NCBI GenBank assembly: GCA_963978545.1
Contig: OZ021723.1
Span: 4,966,273-5,030,272, forward strand
DNA from: Linyphia triangularis
Lineage: Eukaryota; Arthropoda; Arachnida; Araneae; Linyphiidae
Direction: 5' to 3'
Length of the DNA: 64,000 nucleotides
A program made the position numbers and the translations under genes. The notes below the pieces were generated by a model. The model did no database searches and was not told the DNA's origin. It saw only the letters and a list, made by a program, of their open reading frames with translations. This document shows, piece after piece, positions 45,828 to 56,249 of this stretch. Numbering within the stretch: the first letter of the stretch is position 1; each line of letters begins with the position of its first letter.

Positions 45828-46891
45828 CAGGGCCTGATTTCTCATAAGGACTGTAAGGCCTGTGCATAGCGCCCCTAAATTGTCTGAAAAATTCTGAATT
45901 ATGATGTAAATATCAATATTTTGTTCAGCACACTTGATCAGAGTCATGAAATATGTTATTAACTCTTATTAGTTTTTAAAATATTAATATTTCAACAATT
46001 ATATATGGGAACTCAGTACCCTAAAATTAAAATAAAAAGTCGTTTTGGGGTTTTTTTATTTTTTTATTTTATGTTACTCTATGTATTTTGCCCTTCTATT
46101 GATGTATTACTTTTGTTTCCAGTCAAATTAGAAGTAAGTTATATTTTGTTTTAAAAAAGCAAATTATCAATGTTAACTATATAAGCCTTTAACCTTTAAC
46201 TTTGATTTTCTCTAAACGTGATGTTTTAAACTTCAATATATCTTTTCTAACTAACTAGAAGAGGATATACCAATAATTTTTTTATGAAATTGTAGTACAT
46301 AACTTGCAAATTAAATAAATTACAGATTAAACCCAGTCCTGTTATTTTCTTAATTATTTCTTAAATGCCAAATCTTTGTAAGAAAAAAAGTAGTTTTTCT
46401 TTTAAAAATTGGGAAATTGTTTGAAATTTAACAAGAAAATTTTCAATGGTATTTTTTACCAAACTTTAACCTCAGATTATTCACTACAATTTTATAAAAA
46501 TCATTAATAGTATATATCTACTAGTTAGTTAGAAAAGGTACTTTGAAGTTTAAAATATCACATTTTGAGAAAATCAAAGCTATAGGTAAAAGACTTGTAT
46601 TATTAACATTGACAATTTTCTTTTTTAAAACAAAATATAACATACTTCTAATTTGACTAGAAACTAAAGTAATATATCAATGGAAAGGCAAAAATACGTA
46701 GAGTAGCACGATATAAAAGCTTCAAAATCTATTTAATTTTTACTTTTAAGGTACTGAGTTCCCTTTAATCAAAATGGCAATAGATGGTAATAGAAATTGT
46801 CATTAATATTTTATTAACATCAACAATCATCCATGGAGGCCCCGTCTACTATATTTTACCTATAGTAAATGTTTTTCTAAATCGGGCCCTG
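45828..46891. mobile_element. hAT-like element 2
   Basis: Termini CAGGGCCTGATTT and AAATCGGGCCCTG are inverted, hAT-like, next to weakly similar octamers GCCATAGA and CACATAAA. The interior is mostly the palindrome 46007-46763. No transposase. Its insertion into repeat H is supported because H sequence continues on both sides. Confidence 0.75.
46007..46763. repeat. 757-bp palindromic foldback
   Basis: Starts GGGAACTCAGTACC and ends GGTACTGAGTTCCC. Arms of about 370 bases pair through AAATTAGAAGTAAGTTATAT / ATATAACATACTTCTAATTT and TTTAAACTTC / GAAGTTTAAA, meeting near 46385. It could form one long imperfect hairpin. It lies inside hAT-like element 2. Confidence 0.92.
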
Positions 46892-47045
46892 CACATAAAT
46901 ACTAACCGTGTCACGGGAGGGGCACGCATAGATCATCTGCATAAACTTGGATAACTGTACAGTTTCACGGTATACTTGATTTCTCAAAATAAATTAATTA
47001 GAGCGTTCGCTTTATTTTTGTCCTATCCAAAATGAAACACCCTGT

Positions 47046-47685
47046 AAATTCATATGTGCTCTACTGAAAAGAAAATTAACATAAAGATTAAGATATTCAC
47101 AGGAAAAGCCCCAACAAGAAAACTTTTCATATTTGAAAGAAGAAAAAAAAAAAATACTTCGAAAATCATTTAATGCCTCAACGAGTTGTAACATTATAAA
47201 ACATAAAGGTTTCATTGTTAAAGTATAAAAATTGCTTAAAAGAAGGAAGAATAAGAACTAAATTGCTTGAAACTACATAATACGCTGAAGTGATTTCTGG
47301 TTTCCTTTTACAAAGTGTTTGATTCACTCCAATCCTTTTATATACAGTGTAATATCGGCTTGGTGATGATGGTAATTTAGTTTTGGGGCATAAAATAACA
47401 AAATGGAATCATTGAAATAGCGTGTTGAGGAAAACTTAGAAAAGGCGTTCAACCTCAAATTAAGGGAAACAACTGTGCTCAATGTAATGTAGCTATCACA
47501 CAATTCTGCAAAATTTGGTAATGGTGTTTAACACTTCAGTAATTTTTCAACAAGTGTTAAATCTAACTTCTTTTTTCAAAAGTTTTTCCTTTTATCCTTG
47601 ATTCCTAAACCATTTCAATTACTTTTATAAAATTCTTGCCTGTTTTGGTTGATTGTTTTTAAAGTTGGAATTTTGTTTGGCGCTC
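47046..47685. other. Intergenic, nothing recognised
   Basis: About 640 AT-rich bases between repeat H and the large inverted-repeat element. The 67-codon - frame at 47012-47215 has no support. Confidence 0.5.
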
Positions 47686-47752
47686 TAGTGTTGGATTGCT
47701 ACTCTTTCAATTATCGAAGCAATCAACAGTTATTATTTTTTATCCTTTGGTT

Positions 47753-48134
47753 TCTGACCACCTAGTTGGCGGATCAGTTTTATAGCATTTAAAAAAGGCT
47801 TAAATAAAAATTAATTCGTAGTTTAAAATACTTATTTATATTGTAAACGATTATTTACAGCCATATTTTCAACGAACCGAAAAAGTATTTCGGAGCTCTT
47901 GCCAAGAGCTTAGCAAGTCGCGAGTCCTCTCCTCATGATCCTGGAATCCGTCTTCTTAAGTAGTTTGGTCAGCTCCGAATATATGCATGAAGGCATTTTC
48001 ATATCAGCTGGCTGTTAGTGATTTGAGATGTTTTTTGGCGGTGTTTTAGCTTCTGCTAAACTTCTTCTAATTGCTACCTAGTAGTGTTTAGACAGGAAAT
48101 GACTTTTGTAGAGGTAAGTGATGTAGCCTCTACA
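47753..48134 (-). repeat. 3' LTR of the gypsy element
   Basis: 382 bases, collinear with the 5' LTR; preceded on - by the polypurine tract. Confidence 0.93.
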
Positions 48135-48335
48135 TTACTCCTCCTCCAGTGTTAACGTAGATTTTTTGGGGTTAACGCGGAACTTGACTTGCCTTCCAGC
48201 CCTGGTAACAAGCATTGGTATTTCGCTGGTCGCAGAATCAGCTTGTTCGTCCAGGGAGCTTGTTCGTCAGCTTGTTCGTTTTGTATTGAATCCTTGTGTT
48301 GAATCAGCTTGTTCGTCCATTTACCAACTTAAATA

Positions 48336-49419
48336 GCTTGTCTGACGTAGACAATACTTTAAACGGTAAGATAAGGGGGTTGAATAGGATATATGATAAG
48401 GGGGTAATACTTGATAAGGGGGTTGAAGGGCACGACGAACTCCGTCGTGGCGAACGAAAACATAATTACAGTTCTTCAACTCCTTATGAATAAAAAATTT
48501 CTGGCGTGAGTGTGATGAAATTGGGACAGGTCGTATGCTGGCCATGACACTCTGTAATGTTCCAACAAACGTTATTGGGTCTAGCTTTTCTGTACTGGGC
48601 GAGAAGAATTCTCCTGTTAAGCGAATGTTTGTGCCATATAACATTTGCGCTGGGATAGCGCCCAAGTCTTCTTTTATGGTAACCCTCCATCCTAATAAAA
48701 TAGTAGGTAGAGCATCAACCCAACCTTTTTCCGATCACTTTATTGACCCTTTTAGGTGGCGGTGGATTCTTTCAATCATTCCATTAGAGGATGGTCTGTA
48801 GGGAGAGGATCTGGTCTTCTCGGATCCCATCAAGGTAGCTAGGGATTTAAAGAGCATAGATTTGAATTGTCTGCCTTGATCCGTTGTTATCGTCAAAGAT
48901 GTTCCGAAACGGCTAACCCATTTTTCATACAGTGTCCGTGCTACGGTTTCTGCGGTAATGTCTACCAAAGGGGACGCTTCTGGCCACCTTGAGAAACGGT
49001 CAATACAAGTCAGGCAGTATGAAGATCCTCTTGCTTGTGGGAGTCTTCCTACTATATCTATATGAATATGTTCAAACCTTTCAGATGGTAGTTGATATGA
49101 TGCAAGGGGGTGTAATAATATGCCTTGCAACTTTGTTCTTTTGGCATTTTAGACAGGATCAAGCCCATGATGTTGCGTCTTTCCTCGTCGAAGGCCAGAC
49201 AAATCTTGTTTTTAACAGTTTGTGTGTCGCTCGAATCCCAGGGTGAGCTATATTGTAAAATTTGTTGACAAACATTCTTCGGACGTTTTTAGGAATGAAA
49301 GGTCGCAATACTCCTGTTGAGACATCACATTGTAGTGTCGCTCCTTCAAAGAGCATCGGCTGAAACTTCAAGCTGGTCTTCTCATGTTGCTGAATGTATT
49401 CCTTCAATTCGCCATCAGT
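48336..49419 (-). pseudogene. gypsy integrase, frameshifted
   Basis: The HHCC zinc-binding region is read at 49290-49160 (HPGIRATHKLLKTRFVWP). The catalytic core in frame 49130-48735 has the triad Asp in HIDIVG (residue 25), Asp in TTDQGRQF (84) and Glu in NGMIERIHR (120), so D-x35-E is intact. The C-terminal part in another frame (48665-48321) carries YVFVRHDGVRRALQPPYQV, the GPY/F-like module common in arthropod gypsy elements. At least two frameshifts. Confidence 0.92.
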
Positions 49420-49792
49420 TGCTTGTTCTTGGGCCATTCTCTCATAATTTATCGTTACAGGGCTGTTAATGGTAGAAATTCTTGACAGAGCGTCGGCAAC
49501 AATATTTTGGTTACCGCTAATATGAAGGATTTCCGTAGAGAACTGGCTAATAAAATCAAGCTGTCGAAGTTGTCTTGGACTTACTTTCTCTGGCTTTTGT
49601 GAAGGCATAAGTGAGTGGTCGATGGTCGGTGTAGATTGTGAAATGGCGACCTTCCAGAAGATGTCTGAAATATTTCACTGCAGTGAAAACTGTTAACAAC
49701 TCTTGGTCATAAGCACTATACTTATTTTCAGGCTTCGCCAGCTTCCCCGAAAAGAATGCAAGTGGTTGCGGACCGTTGAAGAACACCGCCAA
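49420..49792 (-). pseudogene. gypsy RNase H, split over two frames
   Basis: The first frame has [38 protein letters not shown] and IYTDHRPLTYAF (catalytic E and D). The second, from 49608, has FISQFSTEILHISGNQNIVA followed by DALSR (final H/D region). A frameshift near 49600-49620 separates them. Confidence 0.9.
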
Positions 49793-51035
49793 TTTCAGTG
49801 CCGAAAGCGTCTACTGTTAGGGATAGCTTCGCATTCGATGCTGGATACACCAATGTCTTTGCTTTTGCTAGGTCATACTTGCTCTTTTGAAACGCCATCT
49901 CCGCTTCTGCCGTCCAAATCACTGGTCTCTTATCCTTCTTCTTAGCACCTTTTAAATAACTGTGTAAAGGTGTTTGAGTAGATGCTGTATTTGGGATGAA
50001 ACGCCGATAAAAGTTTATCATTGCCAAAAATCGTCTTAGTTCTTGAATAGTGTTGGGTTTCAGATAGTTCTTTATAGCTGAAATTTTATCCTCCAATGCT
50101 TTTATACCTTCCTCACTAATTTCGTATTCTAGGAACTTAACCTTTGCTTGTCCAAAGTTACACTTGGATGGATTAATGCGGATACCGTTGACTTGGAGTC
50201 TTTGAAAAACAATTCGAAGGTGTTTTTTATGTTCCTCTTCGTCTTTAGATGAGATGAGGATGTCGTCGATGAATGCCAGGCAAAAATCCAAATCCTGCAG
50301 TATTGAGTGGATAAATCGCTGGAATTTTTGAAATGCATTGCAAAGACCAAAACTCATAAATGGGAATTCGTATAATCCAAATGGCGTAACGACTGCCGTT
50401 TTCTGTATATCCTCTTCTCTTACTGGTATGGGAAAATAGGCTCGAAATAAGTCTATGGCTGAGAAGATTTTCTTTCCTTCCAGTTGCTGAATCAAGTCAT
50501 GGATGTGTGGAATAGGATATCTGTCCGGTTTTGTCATGGCATTCAGTCGTCGATAGTCCCCGCATGGTCTCCAATCTCCGGTTTTCTTGGGTACCATGTG
50601 CAGAGTTGATGCCTAATTACTGCTCGATGGCCGGCATATTCCTTGATCTATCATTACTTGAAATTCTTTCTTTGCGATGGCCAATTTTTCAGAATCCAGT
50701 CGTCTGGCCCTTGAAAGTACGAGTGGTCCAGTTGTCTCTATGTGGTGCTCAATCGTATGCTTGACTATAGGTTTTCTGGCCACCTGGGTAATTTCAGGAA
50801 ATTCTTGCAAAATATCGTTGTATGGCGAGGGTTCATCGAGGACTGTGATCTGTCCGAAATTTCCAGATCTTACTTGAGCAGTAGATTTCATCCTGGTAGT
50901 AGTATCAATGAGAGAACTGTTCTTCATATCAATAAGCAAACCAAAATTCTTCAAGAAATCGGCTCCTATGATTGGTTGAGGTACATCCGCTATGATGAAT
51001 GGCCAAGGAAAAGATCTTTTGAGGATCAAATCCAC
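49728..51035 (-). pseudogene. gypsy reverse transcriptase with nonsense codon
   Basis: 51035-50613 holds the protease end and RT fingers (VKHTIEHHIETTGP, RARRL). It stops at TAG (50613-50615), where the family consensus suggests Trp, then continues in the same frame as [20 protein letters not shown]. Catalytic aspartates: IDL (residue 49 of the 3' segment) and FIDDILIS (residues 109-116; the usual first residue is Tyr). AFQKFQR replaces the usual AP-x-TFQR. Connection and RNase H start follow ([14 protein letters not shown]), then the frame shifts near 49760. Confidence 0.93.
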
Positions 51036-51286
51036 TGAAAGGAGTTTTCACCAAATGTAGATATGCTTGTCTCGTTAGCCTCAAATAACTTTAGTTTACT
51101 AGGAACTAGTTTTATCCTCGAGAAAGCTTTAGGGATGATGGAAACCTCAGAACCCGTATCAATAAGAATCCTTAAACCACTGGTTTTGTCGGCCATGAAG
51201 AGTAGCTTTGTTTGGCACTGATCGCTTGTGGCCGCAAGCGTTGGCCCATCTAGTTTTCCGACTGGAAACTGCATGGTTTGGTGCAC
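51026..51286 (-). pseudogene. gypsy aspartic protease
   Basis: Contains GLRILIDTGSEVSIIPKAF: the retropepsin D-T/S-G active site followed by the h-h-P flap strand. The reading frame breaks at the 3' end (51026-51035), where the next segment continues in another frame with ADVPQPIIGADFL, the ILG/IGxDFL strand of the same protease. Confidence 0.88.
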
Positions 51287-51485
51287 TTGTTAGCTCGCTC
51301 ACCAAATCTTTGATGATAAAATCAAATTGTTAAGTCACGCTCGAACCTTGGTCTTGATGATGACCGAGAACGGCTTCTTGAGTATCCCCTTTGACTTGAA
51401 TTTCTCTTCCAATTTCTTCCGATTCCTTGCAGTTGCTTCACAGATCTCGATAGCTCCAAAATTTGCTTTTGAAGTTGGTGGCAAT

Positions 51486-52037
51486 CTATGCTGCTGGTAC
51501 TGGGTTTACATGAATAGATGCTGTATCCGTTACATCTTGGCCTTTGTCAGCCATTTTTGCTAAGGAATCCAAGTTTTCAGAACTGACGGCCAAGATCTGC
51601 TGAACTGGTGTTGGTAAGCGTTGTAACCAAAGATTCTTCAGCATGTGTTCTGGAACATTCGGAGAAATGTCTCTCATATTTTGGAGGAGTTGTAAAGGGC
51701 GGTCGTCTCCCAATTGAAGTTCTTGTAGAAGAAGTTTCATTTGGCGAGTTTCAGAGTCTTAAAACTGCTCTAAGAGACGGTTTTTCAGAACTTCGTATTT
51801 TCTCTGCTCAGGGGGATTCAGGATAATGTCACTTACTCTAGCATTGACGTCAGTTTCTATCGCAGAAACTACCTGGGGGTACTTGGTTTTGTCCACGGTA
51901 ATACCCGATATAAGAAATTGACTTTCAATTTGAGCGAAGTACAGCTTCGGATTTTGTCGCCAAAACGGTGGTGCTTTGAATGAAACTCTGGACACAGTGG
52001 GAATTACAGGGTCATCGTTTTTCTCCTTGGCGTCCAT
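51486..52037 (-). pseudogene. gag: gypsy gag, frameshifted
   Basis: Starts at ATG 52035-52037 (MDAKEKNDD). The N-terminal part contains VSFKAPPFWRQNPKLYFAQI and continues to about 51759. A frameshift between 51760 and 51740 moves the rest (LLQELQLGDDRPLQLLQNM, LWLQRLPTPVQQILAVSS) to another frame. This is the capsid region of arthropod gypsy gags, where P-F-W-x-x-x-P-x-L-W/YF-x-x-x-E-x-x-F is typical. The segment to about 51300 is serine/arginine-rich and contains a stop. No intact zinc knuckle. Confidence 0.88.
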
Positions 52038-52108
52038 TATTATTTGCTGCGCAAATTTAATTAAAACAGTTACTAACGCGTGAAAATTTTTAATCCGGGT
52101 CACCAGTT

Positions 52109-52492
52109 TCTAGCCACCTAGTTGGCAGCTCAGTTTTATAGCATTTAAAAAAAGGCTTAGATGAAAATTAATTCGTAGTTTAAAGTACTTATTTATATTA
52201 GAAACGATTATTTACAGCCATATTTTTAAAGAACCGAAAAAGTATTTCGGAGCTCTTGCCAAGAGTTTAGCAAGTCTCGAGTCCTCTCCTCATGATCCTG
52301 AAATCTGTCTTCTTAAGTAGTTTGGTCAGCTCCGAATATATGCATGAAGGCCATTTTCATATCAGCTGGCTAGTAGTGATTTGAGATGTTTTTTGGCAGT
52401 GTTTTAGCTACTGCCAAACTTCTTCTAATTGCTACCTAGTAGCGTTTAGACAGGAAATTACTTTTGTAGAGGTAAGTGATGTGACCTCTACA
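52109..52492 (-). repeat. 5' LTR of the gypsy element
   Basis: 384 bases, TGTAGAGGTCACATC on - to CTAGA. It differs from the 3' LTR at roughly twenty positions by eye, about 5%, so the insertion is not recent. Confidence 0.93.
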
Positions 52493-52974
52493 GGTTGTTG
52501 TTTTTAATTCGGAGGTATTGGCGTTATACTTGATTTTGTAGAATAAATTAGTTATCGGGAAACTGAATGTTCCGACGTGCTCTTATCAGAATCTAAGGGC
52601 AAGCAAACAATTGAGGGTTCACTAGAGTTGGTCACTGACACGGGTTAGGAAGGCGGTAGGGTATTGACCGCTGATAGCGTGCAAACGAAAATCACATGTA
52701 TAAAAAGTTTAGAACAAGTAATTATTTGAATTAGGATGATTAAATGGGAACTTTAATTTATTTGGAAAGTTTAAATACGCGGAGGAAAGGACACACGGGG
52801 CACACACACACATGGAGTTGAGGTCTCCAAGTCGGACGGGTTTGCAGCAAAGATGATCCAACATAGTACATACCATTTCTCTATCTCTCGCTCCAAGCAC
52901 AGCCTTTAAATTTAGGTCAAATTAAGCACGTATTTATCTCGTCAATTTGTATCTAGTGCATTCTTACCTATTCT

Positions 52975-53044
52975 ACTTTGCATTTGACTCCAAAATAGAC
53001 GTGGTGCTGACACCACATCAATTTTGGAGTCAAATGCAAAGTAA
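52975..53044. repeat. Short hairpin in the centre of the inverted-repeat element
   Basis: ACTTTGCATTTGACTCCAAA pairs with TTTGGAGTCAAATGCAAAGT; inside, GTGGTGCTGACACCAC forms a second stem. It marks the inner end of the left arm. Confidence 0.85.
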
Positions 53045-53204
53045 CACCCGAGGGAAGAAGCAACTCAGATTCAAATAAAGAAATTACTATTTGCAGCGTC
53101 ATGGTACGCTCACCTATATCTTGTTAATAAGTTAAATTATAAAATTTGTAAAAGTACGTTTACGGCAACACTTTTGTATTCTAGGGAATAAAACAGTACT
53201 AATT

Positions 53205-53998
53205 GGTTCGGACGTTATTTCTTGTTGACTTAACGAATAATTAAGAAAGCTACGCACTTCATTGGTGACCAGGACGTGATCTAAAATAAAAATGACAAGC
53301 GAGGAAGAAGAAAGTGCGTTAGTCATATCGCGGATAAACATAAAGAACCCACCATTTTGGAAGCCGGACCCAAATGTATGGTTTATCCAACTCAAAGCAC
53401 AGTTTCGGAACTCGGGAATAACTGCTGATTTCACCAAGTACGACTACGTTGTAAGCTCCGTTGAGGCAGAAATATTGGACCAAGTATCGGATATTTTATT
53501 AGATCCACCGAAAGAGAAAAGGTATGCCAAAATCAAAGACAGATTAATTTCCATATACGCCTTTAATGATGAGCCGGACTAAAACGAATCATGCTGCCAT
53601 CTATCGGCACTTCTGAAAGGAGACACTACATCGCAACAAGCGATCACATACGCAACTCGCGTGCAACACCGCAACAAGCGGACACAACGATGCAACTAGC
53701 ATCCCAAACCTCCAACTCCAATCAGACTTTGATCAGAACAACAGTATCGCACCTTCGTCGCTGGGAGGAGGCTGTGTGGCGACCTCAAATAACAGATAAA
53801 GCTTCTGTGCACTGGAGTACTCTTTTGCACAGCGGTAAAGTATCTGTCCTGAGATCCAATGGTCTCGCGATCGAGGCCCGTCGCCCGCAACGAAAGCTGC
53901 ATACGCTTTAATGGTGACCCGGACGATTCTTGCTCTTACAGGTTCGGACGTTATTTCTTGTTGACTTAGCGAATAATTAAGAAAGCTACGCACTTCAC
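53205..53998 (+). mobile_element. Mosaic of other LTR-element scraps (PBS, gag start, repeated LTR tail)
   Basis: GGTTCGGACGTTATTTCTTG through GCACTTCA occurs at 53205-53261 and 53941-53998, like the ends of two LTRs. The first is followed by a primer-site-like TTGGTGACCAGGACG and a gag start (53292). A second primer-site-like TGGTGACCCGGACG occurs at 53912-53925. The 320 bases before it (53592-53911, open in one frame) look like LTR of a different family. An internally deleted, chimeric remnant. Confidence 0.6.
53292..53582 (+). pseudogene. gag N-terminal fragment of a second gypsy family
   Basis: A 96-codon intact frame: MTSEEEESALVISRINIKNP followed by PFWKPDPNVWFIQLKAQF and LLDPPKEKRYAKIKDRLI. 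It aligns by eye with the gag start of the element at 47753-52492 but is clearly another family and in the opposite orientation. It stops right after the first capsid block, with no downstream pol. Confidence 0.8.
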
Positions 53999-54217
53999 TA
54001 TTTATTACAGCTTTCACATAGGTTAATAGCATAGACATTGGGAAAGAAAATCCGAAAACAATAAGTAAGAATGCACTAGATACAAAATGACGAGATAAAT
54101 ACGTGCTTAATTTGACCTAAATTTAAAGGCGGTGCTTGGAGCGAGAGATAGAGAAATTGTACGTACTATGTTGGATCATCTTTGCTGCTAACCCGTCCGA
54201 CTTGGAGACCTCAACTC

Positions 54218-54223
<6 letters not shown>

Positions 54224-54311
<88 letters not shown>
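54224..54311 (+). repeat. (GT)n microsatellite in the right arm
   Basis: About 44 units. The matching place in the left arm (52799-52812) has only about seven CA units, so it expanded after the arms formed. The VCVCVC frames are artefacts. Confidence 0.97.
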
Positions 54312-54312
<1 letters not shown>

Positions 54313-54676
54313 CGTGCGTTCCTCCGCGTATTTAAACTTTCCTAATAAGTCAAAGTTCCCATTTAATCATCCTAATTCAAATAATGAATTGTTCTAAACC
54401 TTCTATACATGTGATTTTCGTTTGCATGCTATCAGCGGTCAATACCCTATCGCCTTCCTAACCCGTGTTAGTGACCAACTCTAGTAAACCCTCAATTGTT
54501 TGCTTGCCCTTAGATTCTGATAAAAGCACGTCGGAACATTCAGTTTCCCGATAAATACTTTATTCTACAAAATCAAGTTTAACGCCAATACCTCCGAATT
54601 AAAAACAACAACCAAAGGATAAAAAATAATAACTGTTGATTGCTTAGATAATTAAAAGAGTAGCAATCCAACACTA

Positions 54677-55256
54677 AGTATTGCAAGAATAGGAGTTCAA
54701 GAAGACAATGCAATAGTGTTTTAATGTAATGCTAAATGTTTAAATTCACAGCAAAAGAAAAGGTCTGATGACTGAGTTGTAAAAAACTAAATAAAAAAAA
54801 AAAGAAAACGTTAATTTTTTAACTTCTGTGCAACAAATGGAGAAAACAATTTTAACCATTTCATAAAAACGATACTTAGTTTCATAACTAATATCCATTT
54901 AAAATGCAATGAGCTTGTTTGAAGAGTGAAACTAAAATTAAAAAACAACTCTTCAGATATTTAAAAGCTAACTTTTATATAATTTTAACTGAGATGTTTT
55001 CACATCTTTGTTCATAAAACCCAAAAATACACATTCTTTTCTTAGTACTCAAAATTATCAGAAACATTGAATCTGCGTTTTTAAAATGCAACTAAAATAG
55101 ACTTAAAATATATCTTTTAAAATGGCACATCGTCATTTGCCAAAACAGACCATTCCATAATTCATTTTTTTCTGTTTGTACCCCTTTCTGGTATGAATGC
55201 TTTTGGAAAAGCGGAGTAGAAACAGCTAAATCAGATTGTGTGATGGTCTGTTCTGG
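54677..55256. other. Intergenic, nothing recognised
   Basis: AT-rich sequence between the large inverted-repeat element and the hAT-like MITE; no repeat partner or reading frame. Confidence 0.5.
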
Positions 55257-55264
55257 AACTCAAC

Positions 55265-55786
55265 TAGAGATCGGCGATATATCGATAAGACGATATTTCT
55301 AAAAAAATATCGATATTAAAAATATCGATACAAGTCACCGATATATCGATATTTTCAAACATTTTTAGTTTTTTGTAGATTGTTTTGTAGTTCCATGTGT
55401 TTTTTCGATGTTCTTTATTCCCTTTTTAAAAACTTCAAAACTAAAGTTTGAACTTGGCTGAGAGACAGTTAAAATGTCACCAATATTCAATATTTTGCCA
55501 TACACTTAGCTATTGAACATTATCTAATTTTTTCTTAAAATCACTGCACCAATTAAGCGAAAATATAACTTATTTTTTTTTAAATAGATCCATTTCAGTT
55601 GAAAAAGTAGTCACCTTACTAGCAATCATGAAGAGTAGAAATTTGCCCCGAAAAACTTTGTTTCTGGCAAATTAAAAATCAAATTTAAAAAAAATCATGT
55701 ATCGATATATCGATATTTTATCGATATTTTTTTCTATGCAACGATATAATATCGATATTTATTTTGATTGATATTTCCGACCTCTA
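55265..55786. mobile_element. hAT-like MITE rich in TATCGATA (8-bp TSD)
   Basis: Termini TAGAGATCGGCGATATATCG and, inverted, TATTTCCGACCTCTA; flanked by AACTCAAC (55257-55264) and CACTCAAC (55787-55794), seven of eight identical. 522 bases, no coding. Eight copies of the palindrome TATCGATA lie in two groups, four in the first 85 bases and four in the last 105. The following 55795-56240 is ordinary AT-rich DNA. Confidence 0.9.
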
Positions 55787-56249
55787 CACTCAACGCCTCA
55801 TACTAAAACAGTGATCATAATCGTTAAAGATATATGGAAATATAAAATAAAATTGATTGAAAGAATTTTTATAGGAAGACAGCACATTCTAACCTTTATG
55901 GATGGAAATTAAATATACATAATAAGTAGATAGTTTTCTTTCCCGTCAAAGGCTATTAGTTATCGTTATGACTCTTAGTCTGAAAGATTTTGTAATAATA
56001 GATGAAAGGGAAAGTCGATATCTTTTGAATAAATTGTTTTGAAACAAAAGAATTTATAGGATTATGCAATTTATCATCCTTATATTCCTGAAACAAAACT
56101 AACTTAATTGCACTACTAAAGATTCATTGACTGACTCTCATTCTTCTGGTAAGCATCAGCAAACTATTCTCATAGGTAAATTACTGTATTTAAGTTTTCT
56201 CCATTCATCTTGTAACTCTTTTTTAAAATCCTTTATCTTAAGTTCGATT

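Larger units (their letters stand above)
44516..47045 (+). mobile_element. Repeat H copy 2, split by two nested hAT-like elements
   Basis: Pieces of repeat H (about 44516-44607, 45798-45827, 46892-47045) line up with copy 1 at 42960-43400, so the DNA between them is inserted. The insertions are hAT-like elements 44616-45789 and 45828-46891, which themselves carry a solo LTR, an FB1 foldback and a 757-bp palindrome. Confidence 0.75.
47753..52492 (-). mobile_element. Ty3/gypsy LTR retrotransposon, full-length but decayed (TSD GGTT)
   Basis: 4.74 kb, - strand. LTRs at 52109-52492 (5') and 47753-48134 (3'); GGTT duplication at 47749-47752 and 52493-52496. A primer-binding site reading TGGTGACCCGG on - lies at 52095-52105. 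A polypurine tract (GGAGGAGGAGTAA on -) abuts the 3' LTR at 48135-48147. The order gag, protease, RT, RNase H, integrase is Ty3/gypsy. No env. Several frameshifts and a nonsense codon make it non-autonomous. The empty site is preserved in the other arm of the host element (54609-54625). Confidence 0.96.
47686..54676. mobile_element. Large inverted-repeat element with an LTR retrotransposon in its left arm
   Basis: Left arm starts TAGTGTTGGATTGCTACTC (47686) and continues after the inserted gypsy element from 52493 to about 52972. The right arm is its inverted copy, 54062-54676, ending GAGTAGCAATCCAACACTA. Arms match through long blocks (CATCCTAATTCAAATAAT; GACCAACTCTAGT; TCGTTTGCA). Without the 4.7-kb insertion the element is about 2.25 kb. 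The centre (52973-54061) holds LTR and gag debris of other elements. TA at both tips is consistent with, but does not prove, a TA target. Confidence 0.85.

Noticed and set aside
53591..53911. 106-codon + frame after the gag fragment
   Set aside because: Composition and the primer-site-like sequence at its end suggest LTR sequence of another element, not protein.
54136..54397. Cys/Val-rich frames
   Set aside because: Translation of a (GT)n microsatellite.
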